From Alphaproteobacteria bacterium (GTDB taxonomy: Bacteria > Pseudomonadota > Alphaproteobacteria > Sphingomonadales > Sphingomonadaceae), in assembly GCA_030430365.1 (NCBI GenBank), contig JAUIFP010000001.1:1-64000 (forward strand): a stretch of 64,000 nucleotides of DNA. Direction: 5' to 3'. A model generated the notes under the pieces. The model saw nothing but the letters and a program-made list of their open reading frames with translations. It was not told where the DNA came from and did no database searches. Shown one piece after another: positions 42,059-50,654 of this stretch. Each line of letters begins with the position of its first letter. Position 1 is the first letter of the stretch. A program made the translations under genes and the position numbers.

Positions 42059-44158
42059 CTAGTGCGAAGCCTCCCGGTAGTGAGCGCCGGCCTGCTGCCC
42101 TTCCTGCCGTTTTTCGATCGTGTCGTTGACGATGAACGCCTTAAGCGCGGCAATATCCGGTTTGCTCAGCACGTTGGAGAAATCGCCCATTCCCCCATAG
42201 ACCAAGGCGCCTTCGCCCACGATCGCCTCGAAAGCATCGATTGTGCCCGGCGCCATGTTCCACAGATTGGGGTAGTTGCTGCGCGAGCCGCCCAGCATGT
42301 GGCAGCGATTGCAGGTCGTCTGATAGAGGCTCCGTCCGCGCTCCATCGTCTGCGCGCTGGCAGCAATCGGCTCGGGCATAGGTTGCTGCACTTCGTTTGC
42401 GAGCGGCGGCGGCATCGGGATCTCACCGCCATCGAGTTTGAGCACAACCAGGCGTTCGAAATTTTCATATTTCATGGCCGCTGAATCGGGCGGGAAGGCG
42501 GCGCCGGGCCCGGCATAGCCGGCCAGAATTGCGACATATTGTTCGCCGTCCAGATAATAGGACATCGGGGCTGCCAGTATCGCCGTGCCGATTTCGATCC
42601 GGCGCAGAACCTCGCCCGTCTCTGCGTCGTAAGCGGTCAGGAAACCGTCGCTGCTCCCTTGCAGAACGATATCGCCGATCACCAATGTGCCGCCGCTCAG
42701 GAAGGGCAGCGGTTCGCTCGTCCATTTGGCCGTGCCGCTCACCGGATCCCACGCCTTCAGGCGGCTTTCGATGACTTGCGACGGACCAGCTTCGAATTGG
42801 CGCTGCAGGTCCGGGTCTTCGAAGGGCGGGAAACCATTGCGCGCGCCGGAAAGCGTCGATCCGGGCCGGAATTCCGCCTTGACGGTCGCGTAGCTTGCCG
42901 GTGCGTCATAGACCTGGAGATAGGTCAGGCCGGTCTTTGGGCTGAATGCCATCGGCGTCCAGGCGTGCCCGCCTGCCATGCTGGGCCAGATGACCTTCGG
43001 CGCATCTCGGAAGATCGCATCTTCCGTCAGGACGGGTCGGCCGGTCTCCATATCGACATGCGACGCCCAGTTGACCGGCGTGTAGGGCGATGCTTCCAGC
43101 AATTCCCCGGTCAGCCTGTCCAGAACGTAAAAGAATCCGTTCTTGGGGGCCTGCATGATGACGCTGCGCGTCTCTCCTCCAATCTCCAGCTCCGCCATGA
43201 TCAGCGGCGATGTGGCGGCATAGTCCCAGCTATCCCCCGGTGTCGTCTGGTAATGCCATTTCACCCGGCCGTTCTCTGCATCCAGGGCAACGATGCTGGA
43301 AAGATAGAGCTGGTCAGTCATTTCGCCGGATTGGCTCCGCAGCCAGGCGGGGTGAGGGCCGCCATTGCCCGTCCCGACAAAGACGGTGGCGGTTTCCGGA
43401 TCATAGGCGATCGCATCCCAGGCATTGCCGCCCAGTCCCAACGACCAGTCGGTATCTTCCGGCCAAGTCGCGCGGGCCGCAGTCACGTCGGGGTTCTCGT
43501 CCGGCTCCTCTTCCGGATCGCCAGGCACGATCCAGAAACGCCATTTCAATTCGCCGCTGGCCTGATCGTAGGCGCTGACATATCCGCGCGAGCCCATGTC
43601 GCCGCCGGAATTCCCGATCACGACGAGATCGCCTGCAACCTGCGGGGCACCGGTGCTGGAATAGTTCCAGTCATGCCGGTAGATCGTATCGACTTTCCAG
43701 AGCTCTTCCCCGCTGTGGCGGTCCACTGCCGCCAACTGGCCATCGGTCGCGGCAACGAACAGCCTGTCCCCGGAAATCACGGCACCGCGATTGACGGCGT
43801 CGCAGCAGGCGTTCCGCGCCGCTTCGCCGTCGGCATCCGGATCGTAGGTCCATCGATGTTCGCCCGTCCGGGCGTCGAGAGCGTAGGAAATTCCCCAGGG
43901 CCCTGAAAAATACAGGGTCCCGTCCACCATCAGGGGCGTCGCTTCGACACCGCGATGGGTTCTGCCGCGTATCATGAAGTCCCGGAATTCGAACGCCAGG
44001 CCTAGCCGGTCCAGATCGCCTGCTGTAATTTCGGATTGCGCCAGGCTGCGCTGGCCGCGCCAATCGCCGCCAAGATGCTCCCATTGCTCCGTTTTGCTTT
44101 CTTGGCCCTGACAAGCGGCCAGAAGCAGCAGGGACGCTGCGAGTAACGCAATGCGCAT
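42059..44158 (-). CDS. PQQ-dependent alcohol dehydrogenase lipoprotein with C-terminal cytochrome c
   Basis: A 699-residue type II quinohaemoprotein dehydrogenase. The signal peptide ends in a lipobox (LLLLAACQG), so it should be lipid-anchored in the periplasm. The eight-bladed propeller has the vicinal-cysteine ring in RNACCDAVNRG, GNAWDAIAYD, and catalytic Asp in TPGDSWDYAATSP. The residue two after that Asp is Ala, not Asp, so the lanthanide signature of XoxF/PedH is absent and calcium is expected. The last 100 residues hold one c-type haem (CNRCHML) and a later Met (GGMGDF). ATG 44158. It likely oxidises an alcohol and donates electrons to the respiratory chain; substrate unknown. Confidence 0.87.
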   Translation of the reverse strand: MRIALLAASLLLLAACQGQESKTEQWEHLGGDWRGQRSLAQSEITAGDLDRLGLAFEFRDFMIRGRTHRGVEATPLMVDGTLYFSGPWGISYALDARTGEHRWTYDPDADGEAARNACCDAVNRGAVISGDRLFVAATDGQLAAVDRHSGEELWKVDTIYRHDWNYSSTGAPQVAGDLVVIGNSGGDMGSRGYVSAYDQASGELKWRFWIVPGDPEEEPDENPDVTAARATWPEDTDWSLGLGGNAWDAIAYDPETATVFVGTGNGGPHPAWLRSQSGEMTDQLYLSSIVALDAENGRVKWHYQTTPGDSWDYAATSPLIMAELEIGGETRSVIMQAPKNGFFYVLDRLTGELLEASPYTPVNWASHVDMETGRPVLTEDAIFRDAPKVIWPSMAGGHAWTPMAFSPKTGLTYLQVYDAPASYATVKAEFRPGSTLSGARNGFPPFEDPDLQRQFEAGPSQVIESRLKAWDPVSGTAKWTSEPLPFLSGGTLVIGDIVLQGSSDGFLTAYDAETGEVLRRIEIGTAILAAPMSYYLDGEQYVAILAGYAGPGAAFPPDSAAMKYENFERLVVLKLDGGEIPMPPPLANEVQQPMPEPIAASAQTMERGRSLYQTTCNRCHMLGGSRSNYPNLWNMAPGTIDAFEAIVGEGALVYGGMGDFSNVLSKPDIAALKAFIVNDTIEKRQEGQQAGAHYREASH

Positions 44159-44396
44159 AGATTGTTTTCTCTTTTGAACCTCACCCAGTGACCCGAATTG
44201 ATAACCGCAAAATGAATAAAATCTAGGTAGGAGATTCTAGCTAACGAACGGGTGCGGTCAGGCCAGGCGTGCAGCTTGGCAATTCTCCGCCCATGTACCG
44301 AATGACTTGTATAGAGGGCGCAGAAGCCTGCATGGGCGGATGAGGCTTGGAAGGTCCGCGTCCATAGGGGAGGGGGAATTTGAACAGGGTGCAAAT

Positions 44397-45389
44397 ATGC
44401 TGAAGATTCTCCGTCCGGACTCCTTCAGCATCAGCTTGATCCTGGTGATCGTGATCGCCAGTATTTTTCCGGGGCGCGGCGCCTTTGGCGATGTCCTGCA
44501 AATGGCTACGCGTGCGGCGATCACGCTGCTGTTCTTCATGCACGGGGCGAAGCTTTCGCGTGAGGCGATCCTGCGCGGCATGGGGGCGTGGCGCCTGCAT
44601 GTCTCGGCGCTGGCGATTACCTTTGTGTTCTTTCCGGTGATGGCGGTCGCTCTGACGATGCTGCCTGATCAGCTGATCAAGCCGGAAATCAAGATCGGCA
44701 TCCTGTTTCTTTCAGTCGTTCCGGCGACCGTTCAGTCCTCCGTATCCTTCACGTCGATCGCGGGCGGGAATGTGGCCGCAGCGGTCTGTAATGCCTCCTT
44801 GTCGAACATTCTGGGTGTTTTCCTGACGCCATTGCTGGCCGGCCTGCTGATCCATGCGTTTGCGGGCAATGGCGGCGTAGACACCGCCACGGCCATTCAG
44901 ACCGTGGTGCTCACCTTGCTGGTTCCCTTTATCGTCGGCCATCTTTCCAGGCCGCTGATCGCGTCCTTCGTCGATCGGCACAAAAGCGCGCTGACCTTGC
45001 TCGATCGCGGTGCGATCATCCTGGTCGTCTATTCGGCTTTCGGGGCTTCCGTCATTGACGGGCTCTGGTCGCGTGTCTCCGGGCTCAACCTGTTTACGAT
45101 CGTGACGGTCAGCATCGCGATGCTCGCCGCCGCGTTGCTGATTTCCGTGTTCGCCGCGCGCGTGATGCATATGAGCAGGCCGGATGAAGCTGCGCTGGTC
45201 TTCTGCGCATCCAAGAAGAGCTTGGCCAGCGGCGTTCCCATTGCCGCGGCGCTCTATCCGGCGGCCATGGTCGGCGTCATGATTCTGCCGCTGATGATAT
45301 TCCACCTGATTCAGTTGATCGTTTGCGCCGCGATCGCCCGCGCCTATGCGCAGAAGAATATCGCAGAGCAGCGGGCCGAAGCGATCTGA
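44397..45389 (+). CDS. Bile acid:sodium symporter (BASS) family transporter
   Basis: A 330-residue membrane protein of the YfeH/SBF-like subfamily. About nine or ten hydrophobic segments are seen; characteristic blocks are LLFFMHGAKLSREAIL, SVVPATVQSSVSFTSIAGGN and FCASKKSLASGVPIAAAL. Such proteins import organic anions or steroids with sodium. ATG 44397 follows AGGGTGCAAAT; upstream in-frame starts are not credible. It is divergent from the PQQ dehydrogenase operon and 19 nt before another membrane protein gene. Possible role: uptake of an aromatic acid. Substrate unproven. Confidence 0.85.
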   Translation: MLKILRPDSFSISLILVIVIASIFPGRGAFGDVLQMATRAAITLLFFMHGAKLSREAILRGMGAWRLHVSALAITFVFFPVMAVALTMLPDQLIKPEIKIGILFLSVVPATVQSSVSFTSIAGGNVAAAVCNASLSNILGVFLTPLLAGLLIHAFAGNGGVDTATAIQTVVLTLLVPFIVGHLSRPLIASFVDRHKSALTLLDRGAIILVVYSAFGASVIDGLWSRVSGLNLFTIVTVSIAMLAAALLISVFAARVMHMSRPDEAALVFCASKKSLASGVPIAAALYPAAMVGVMILPLMIFHLIQLIVCAAIARAYAQKNIAEQRAEAI

Positions 45390-45408
45390 CGGCAGGCGGT
45401 GCAGATAA

Positions 45409-45981
45409 ATGATTTCGCTGGTCCCATATATCATTCTGTTCGCCATCGTTCTGGGCGTGAACATGCTGCCGGCATTCGGGCCGCCGACATGGTCCATCGT
45501 GGTGCTCTACGGGCTCAATACGGATCTTCCGGTTGCCGCGATTGTGGTGGTCAGCGCTATGGCCGCCGCTACCGGGCGTTTCTTGCTGGCCATGGGTTTC
45601 AGGCTGCTCGGCGGATATGTTCCGGAGAAGATGCGCAGCAATCTGACTGCGGCCAAGGAGGCTTTCGAACGCAACCGGCGAAACGGGATCATGGCGCTCG
45701 GCCTATTCGCGCTGTCTCCCGTGCCCTCGGCGCAACTGTTCGAGGCCGCGGGCCTTGCCGGTGTCCGCCTCGTCGGATTTACGATCGCATTCTTCTGCGG
45801 GCGCGTCGTTTCCTATTCGATCTATGCCTTCACCGCAGTGGAAATCCGGGAGTCCTCCTTCGGCGACGTGGTTACGAGATATTTGACGAGCCCTGTGAAT
45901 ATAGCTCTTCAAATAGCTATGATCATTGGACTAGTTGCGCTGACGCGGATCAATTGGCGGCGCCTGCTGGACCGGAAATGA
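45409..45981 (+). CDS. Membrane protein of unknown function, 190 aa (VTT/DedA-like?)
   Basis: A 190-residue protein with about five hydrophobic segments. Between them are a basic loop (GGYVPEKMRSNLTAAKEAFE) and ALSPVPSAQLFEAAGLAGV, a proline-containing segment like that of the VTT/DedA (SNARE-associated) family; the resemblance is weak and the assignment tentative. ATG 45409. It lies 19 nt after the BASS transporter and is probably co-transcribed. The C-terminus is basic (INWRRLLDRK). Confidence 0.6.
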   Translation: MISLVPYIILFAIVLGVNMLPAFGPPTWSIVVLYGLNTDLPVAAIVVVSAMAAATGRFLLAMGFRLLGGYVPEKMRSNLTAAKEAFERNRRNGIMALGLFALSPVPSAQLFEAAGLAGVRLVGFTIAFFCGRVVSYSIYAFTAVEIRESSFGDVVTRYLTSPVNIALQIAMIIGLVALTRINWRRLLDRK

Positions 45982-46012
45982 AGGGCAGCCCGGCATCGGC
46001 TGGGCCTGTTTA

Positions 46013-46687
46013 CTATCGCTTGCCGGGCCCGGCAAAACTCGCAGCCTGCGCCAGCAGCTCGACAACTTCGGCATCCTCGGTCTGTCCGAAATCGGCGTAA
46101 TGCGCACCAACGGCGTGGAACGGTTCGGGCGTCGCGAGACATACGATCCGCGTGCACAGCTCCGAAAGTTCTTCGAGGGTCGAAGCCGGTGCGACCGGGA
46201 CGGCCAGCACGATGGAGCGTACCTTCGATTGGGCCAGCGCCTGCAGCGCGGCCTTGACCGTGCCGCCCGTGGCGATCCCGTCATCCACCAGGATGATATT
46301 GCGTCCGCCAAGCGCGATCGCCGGGCCTGTACGGTAGAACTTCCGGCGGCGCTCGATCTCGGCCAGTTCACTGGCGACTTCGCCTTCGATATAGGCCTTG
46401 TCGGCGCCCACCAGCCGGGCGGCATCTTCGTCGATGACGATCTGCGGCGATGCACCGTCCACCAAGGCGCCGATCCCGTATTCCTTGTGGCCGGGCGCGC
46501 CGATCTTGCGCACCATCAGGATGTCGAGCGGCGCCTGCAGCCTGCGGGCAATCTCGAAGCCCAACGGCACGCCGCCGCGCGGCAATGCGAGCACGACCGG
46601 ATCGTCTATTGCCAGCGGCTCGACGGCATCGGCCAGCAGCCGGCCGGCCTCGCGCCGGTTGGTGAAATAGGCGCGGCCATTGCTCAT
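46013..46687 (-). CDS. Phosphoribosyltransferase-domain protein
   Basis: A 224-residue type I PRTase-fold protein with the PRPP loop IILVDDGIATGGT. The N-terminal LALPRGGVPLGFEIARRL and VRKIGAPGHKEYGIGA are typical of the stand-alone group often found with dienelactone hydrolase and erythromycin esterase domains, not of purine salvage enzymes. ATG 46687 overlaps the stop of the preceding hydrolase by four bases (ATGA). It is the last gene of a three-gene operon. Base substrate is unknown; fusions of this PRTase with hydrolases are known in mycobacteria. Confidence 0.84.
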   Translation of the reverse strand: MSNGRAYFTNRREAGRLLADAVEPLAIDDPVVLALPRGGVPLGFEIARRLQAPLDILMVRKIGAPGHKEYGIGALVDGASPQIVIDEDAARLVGADKAYIEGEVASELAEIERRRKFYRTGPAIALGGRNIILVDDGIATGGTVKAALQALAQSKVRSIVLAVPVAPASTLEELSELCTRIVCLATPEPFHAVGAHYADFGQTEDAEVVELLAQAASFAGPGKR

Positions 46688-47343
46688 CGCGGGCTCCCGT
46701 CCAGATATTTGCCGAACCATCCTATCGCCAGGTCCACAACCTCATCCAGTGTGCCCGGCTCTTCGAACAGATGGCCTGCACCCGGCACAATCGCGAGCTG
46801 GCGCTCGCAGCGCATGGCATCGTGAGCCGCCTGGTTGAGCTCGATCACCACTCCGTCCAGGCTACCGACGATCAGCAGCGTCGGGGCGGTTACGCTTTTG
46901 AGCGCATCCGCGCCGGCAAGGTCGGGCCTGCCGCCGCGCGAAACGACTGCCGCAACACTTGGGTCATTGGCGGCGGCACGTAGCGCGGCACCGCCGCCGG
47001 TGCTCGAGCCGAAATAGGCCGGCCTCAGATGCGCCGTTTCAGGCTGGCCGGCTGCCCAGCCGCTGGCCAGGCGCAAGCGCGAGGCAAGCAGGCCGATATC
47101 GAATACGTTGCGCCGGTCCTGTTCTTCCACCGGAGAAAGCAGGTCCAGCAGCAGGGTTGCAAAACCGGCATCGCGCAGACGCTGGGCAACGTAATTGTTG
47201 CGCGGGCTCAACCGGCCGCTGCCGCTGCCATGCGCGAAGATCACCAGGCCATTCGCATCCGCAGGAATGCCTAGGAAGGCCGCAAGCTTGTGCTCGCCGA
47301 TTGCAACCTCGCTGCAGTCGGAAGGGATCTGAAACGAACTCAT
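46684..47343 (-). CDS. Dienelactone hydrolase-like alpha/beta hydrolase
   Basis: A 219-residue alpha/beta hydrolase. It has LVIFAHGSGSGRLSPRN (oxyanion), GSSTGGGAALRAA (nucleophile Ser), the acid in IVGSLDGVVIEL and the base in VPGAGHLFEEPG. The Cys nucleophile of true dienelactone hydrolase is replaced by Ser. ATG 47343 overlaps the erythromycin-esterase stop (ATGA) and its stop overlaps the PRTase start, giving strict coupling on both sides. Substrate unknown. Confidence 0.82.
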   Translation of the reverse strand: MSSFQIPSDCSEVAIGEHKLAAFLGIPADANGLVIFAHGSGSGRLSPRNNYVAQRLRDAGFATLLLDLLSPVEEQDRRNVFDIGLLASRLRLASGWAAGQPETAHLRPAYFGSSTGGGAALRAAANDPSVAAVVSRGGRPDLAGADALKSVTAPTLLIVGSLDGVVIELNQAAHDAMRCERQLAIVPGAGHLFEEPGTLDEVVDLAIGWFGKYLDGSPR

Positions 47344-48677
47344 AGCCCGAATGGCCATGTTTCTGGTGCGCCATGGGGCCGCTCGCGGCCGAGCGGAGTT
47401 ACTGCGCGGCTTTCTTCGAACCATACGAAGGCGTCAAACTGATCGGCCAGGACGGCTTCGAAATAGTGGCTCGCGAGCTCCGTCTGCGGGCGGTAGACCA
47501 CGCCGATCGCGCGTTCGAGCAGCGGCTGAGAAAGTGCGGAGACAAGCTCTTCCTTTCCCTTGCCGCGCCAGTCCGTGAGGAAGCGTGCAATGCCGGTATG
47601 GCGAAATGCGCCTTCCCAGCTGTCGCCGCGCGCAGGGCGCACCCGCATCACTTCCATGTCAGCGCCCCAGTCCGAAGCGGCGGCAACCGTTCCGCGGTCC
47701 GTACCGAAGCCGATCAGCACGGCCTGGTCGCCATAGGCGGTGCGGGTAAGCTCACCGATATTGAATTCGCCCTGCCATCCCATCGCCGTGGCGGAGGCGT
47801 TTCCGACATGCGAATTATGCGCCCAGATCACTGCGCGGGCATCCTCTTGATGCGCCATCAGCGTTTGCAGGGTGTCGAACATGTGGCGGTCGCGCAGGTT
47901 CCAGCTCTCTGCCGCTCCGCGGTACATCGAACGGTAATAGCGTTCGGCCGCACGCACGATCCGCGCATTCTGTTCGGCATCGAAATAGGCTTCGCCGTCC
48001 CCGCTGCCATTGTCTTCGATCAGTTGCATGCGCCGATGAAGCAGGTCCGTCAGTTGCGCGATCAGGGAATTCTCACAGCTCGCCAGGCCGCCATGCTCGA
48101 CCGCGCGTCCATATGCTTGCGGTTCGTCCTGCCAGGGCGTCAGGCAGCCATAGCGCCGCCGGGCTTCCGCTGCAGCGTCAGGGGCATGCTCGTCGAGATA
48201 GGCGATGACTGCGTGAATCGATTGCCGCAGGCTGTACACGTCGAGCCCGCGCATGCTGACGCGGTCCTTCTGCGCCAGGGGCTGGTTGTGGCGGCGCAGC
48301 CAGTCGGCGAAGGCCTGCACTTCCTCATTGCGCCACATCCAGGTGGGGAAGCGGACGAAGGGATCGCCGCTGCGCGCGCGAGGTGCGTTATGGCGGACAT
48401 AGTCGTCTATCTGGGCGACATCCGGCCAGTCGCCTTCGACGGCGACGATATTGAAGCCATGCTTCTCGATCAGGCGGCGCGTGATTTTTGCGCGCGCGGT
48501 GTAAAATTCATGCGTACCGTGGGTCGCCTCGCCAAGCAGAACGACGCGGGCATCGCCGAAGCGATCGAACGCGTCGGCAAAATCGGGCGCGTCCGGCTCC
48601 GGCAGGTTCTCGGCATGAGCGCGCAAGACAGCGGCCAGCTCGGAGGAGTCCGGCGGAATCTGAGCGTGAACTGTCAT
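47340..48677 (-). CDS. Erythromycin esterase family protein
   Basis: A 445-residue member of the EreA/EreB-like superfamily. It has LLGEATHGTHEFYTARAKI with the conserved Glu and His, VAVEGDWPDVAQI, and VIWAHNSHVGNASA. ATG 48677 follows AAAGGAGAG. It is the first gene of the coupled operon with the hydrolase and PRTase. Chromosomal members in environmental bacteria rarely act on macrolides, so resistance should not be assumed; the family assignment is good and the function open. Confidence 0.83.
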   Translation of the reverse strand: MTVHAQIPPDSSELAAVLRAHAENLPEPDAPDFADAFDRFGDARVVLLGEATHGTHEFYTARAKITRRLIEKHGFNIVAVEGDWPDVAQIDDYVRHNAPRARSGDPFVRFPTWMWRNEEVQAFADWLRRHNQPLAQKDRVSMRGLDVYSLRQSIHAVIAYLDEHAPDAAAEARRRYGCLTPWQDEPQAYGRAVEHGGLASCENSLIAQLTDLLHRRMQLIEDNGSGDGEAYFDAEQNARIVRAAERYYRSMYRGAAESWNLRDRHMFDTLQTLMAHQEDARAVIWAHNSHVGNASATAMGWQGEFNIGELTRTAYGDQAVLIGFGTDRGTVAAASDWGADMEVMRVRPARGDSWEGAFRHTGIARFLTDWRGKGKEELVSALSQPLLERAIGVVYRPQTELASHYFEAVLADQFDAFVWFEESRAVTPLGRERPHGAPETWPFGL

Positions 48678-48783
48678 GGCTCTCCTTTCCATGATCAGCG
48701 CAGTTTGCGGCCATTAAGGCCATGGCATCCCATACGGGTGCGGTCATTAACGCGGGTCAAACCCGCGCCGGCGCCCCGTTATC

Positions 48784-49383
48784 TTACTTTGCAGCGAAGA
48801 TCAGGCTTCCCGGGCCAAGCCGGTCCAGCACTTCGCCGATCTTGTTTTCCTGCACGGCAAAACAGCCCAGGCTCCTGCCGATGCGGCCTTGCTGGCCGAT
48901 CAGGTCGCGGCTCACATACCCGGCACCATGGAGAACGATTGCGCGGTCGAATGCGAGGTCGTTCGACGGATCCAGCCCGTGTAGCCTGCGCGAATGGCCG
49001 TGTTTGCCGTAATAGGATTGGCCGGTGACATAGCTGCCATCGGACGAAGCGTTCGAACCCGGGCGGTTCGAAAAGCGCTTCACCCAGCCGCTATGTCCCG
49101 GATCGGAACCGCGGCCATGGGCCACCAGATACGATTGTGCGATACGGCCATTGGCGATGTCCACGAGATGGAATCTTTGTTCGCGCGAATGACTTGCGAA
49201 GTCGACTATGCCCAGCAGATCGCGTTGGACGATGCTGGAACTGTGTCTATCAAGTGCGGCCATTGCCTGGGAAAGCAGAGCGGGCCTATCGGCGCTTTTC
49301 ACAGCTGCGAAAGCTGGCGATGATACAAGCCCTGCAGATCCGGCAACGATAGCACCGAGAAAATGGCGCCTGTTAATATTCAT
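48784..49383 (-). CDS. Tat-exported murein L,D-transpeptidase-like protein
   Basis: A 199-residue protein with a twin-arginine leader (NRRHFLGAIVAGSAGLV, ending AFA). The rest matches the YkuD_2 group: YLVAHGRGSDPGHSG, SNRPGSNASSDGSYVTG, and VLHGAGYVS with GRSLGCFAV, whose His and Cys form the catalytic pair. It probably makes 3-3 peptide cross-links or links murein to proteins in the periplasm. ATG 49383. It is divergent from the second L,D-transpeptidase gene with only 75 bp between the starts. Confidence 0.82.
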   Translation of the reverse strand: MNINRRHFLGAIVAGSAGLVSSPAFAAVKSADRPALLSQAMAALDRHSSSIVQRDLLGIVDFASHSREQRFHLVDIANGRIAQSYLVAHGRGSDPGHSGWVKRFSNRPGSNASSDGSYVTGQSYYGKHGHSRRLHGLDPSNDLAFDRAIVLHGAGYVSRDLIGQQGRIGRSLGCFAVQENKIGEVLDRLGPGSLIFAAK

Positions 49384-49458
49384 TTCCGATCCCAAATATG
49401 CGTTTTAGCTTATATAGGATTCGGCAGGGTGCATTCAAATTTGGGGAAGGTTAACGCG

Positions 49459-50643
49459 ATGAAACGACTTTGGCTTGCGATGACTGCATTTGCCGTCTGC
49501 GTCGCAGCGGCTCCTGCTCCATCGCCTGCGCCCGCTGAGGATTCGTCTCCGGACTGGTCGGCCGACAATATCGCCACGCTCGAACGCTGGGTCGCCATGG
49601 CGCCGCGTGACGCCATGCGTTCCCCTTCGGCCGATGCGCTGCACACGGCCATCGAACGGTCGGATACGGATGCAGTCGACGATGCGGCAACGGCTCTGGC
49701 CTTGCGGCTCGCCCGGATGCATTTGCTTGGCAGCGCCTCGCAAAGCGAGCGCGCGGGCTGGCATATCGAAGATACCGACAAGGCGATCGATCTGGAGCGG
49801 CTTCTCCGTCAGTCTCTTTCGGTCGGCACGCTCGATGCCTATTTCGCCAGCCTTTCGCCGCGTCATCCCGATTACACCGCCCTGCGAACCGCCTATGGCG
49901 AGGAAACCGACACGCAGCGAAGAAGAGCCATTGCCAGAAACATGGAGCGCTGGCGCTGGATGCCGCGTTCGCTCGGTAGTGACTATATTCTGGTCAACGC
50001 CGCCCAATTCGAAGCGCGCCTCTGGAGGAATGGAGAAAAGGCCGGAACATGGCGGGTCATCGTCGGCAAACCGAGCACGCCGACGCCGGTTTTCAGCACC
50101 ACGGTGACCGGCGTAATCCTCAATCCCTGGTGGGAGATACCTGCCAGCATCGTGCGGGAGAGCATCGGCTCGCTCGTTCGCCGCAATCCGGCCTATGCGC
50201 GTTCGCGCGGCTATGTCTGGAGCGAGGGCAAATACCGGCAGAAACCGGGCCCGAACAATGCGCTGGGGGAAATGAAGCTGGCCATGCCGAACCGCTTCAG
50301 CGTTTACATGCATGACACGCCGAACAAGGAACTGTTCGAGCAGGAAACCCGTGCTTTCAGCCATGGCTGCATCCGTACCGGCGATGCCTTGGGCTTTGCT
50401 GCCACATTGCTGGAAGGGGTGAAGAGCCGCGAAGAAATCGATGCGATTGTCGAGACACGCAAGACGACCACCGTCGAACTTGCGCATAGCCTTCCGATCT
50501 ACATCACCTATTTCACGGCAGCGCCGGATGCCGATGGAAATGTGGAGATCCTGAACGATCTCTACCACCGCGACGGGCGTATTTCCGTGGCGAGCGCAGC
50601 CGAAACCGAATGTGCGGGCTGGCAAACTCTCGCCATGTCCTAG
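49459..50643 (+). CDS. L,D-transpeptidase (YkuD/YcbB-like)
   Basis: A 394-residue secreted transpeptidase with a signal peptide (MKRLWLAMTAFAVCVAAAPA). A helical scaffold (about 40-190) precedes the YkuD catalytic domain, which has YMHDTP and the active-site AFSHGCIRT with His and Cys. In E. coli, YcbB (LdtD) has the same order but is longer and has a peptidoglycan-binding domain that I do not see here. ATG 49459 follows GGGGAAGG at ideal spacing. The kinase gene starts 11 nt after its stop. Confidence 0.84.
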   Translation: MKRLWLAMTAFAVCVAAAPAPSPAPAEDSSPDWSADNIATLERWVAMAPRDAMRSPSADALHTAIERSDTDAVDDAATALALRLARMHLLGSASQSERAGWHIEDTDKAIDLERLLRQSLSVGTLDAYFASLSPRHPDYTALRTAYGEETDTQRRRAIARNMERWRWMPRSLGSDYILVNAAQFEARLWRNGEKAGTWRVIVGKPSTPTPVFSTTVTGVILNPWWEIPASIVRESIGSLVRRNPAYARSRGYVWSEGKYRQKPGPNNALGEMKLAMPNRFSVYMHDTPNKELFEQETRAFSHGCIRTGDALGFAATLLEGVKSREEIDAIVETRKTTTVELAHSLPIYITYFTAAPDADGNVEILNDLYHRDGRISVASAAETECAGWQTLAMS

Positions 50644-50654
50644 AGAATGGCGAG

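Noticed and set aside
42539-43906. Plus-strand open frame of 455 codons
   Set aside because: Antisense to the PQQ dehydrogenase; no motifs.
47340-48677. Macrolide resistance gene
   Set aside because: Family membership alone does not show resistance; the operon context with a PRTase and hydrolase points elsewhere.
47373-49028. Long open frame of 551 codons on the plus strand
   Set aside because: It lies opposite the erythromycin esterase gene, whose motifs and start are clear. The frame is an artefact of GC-rich codon use.
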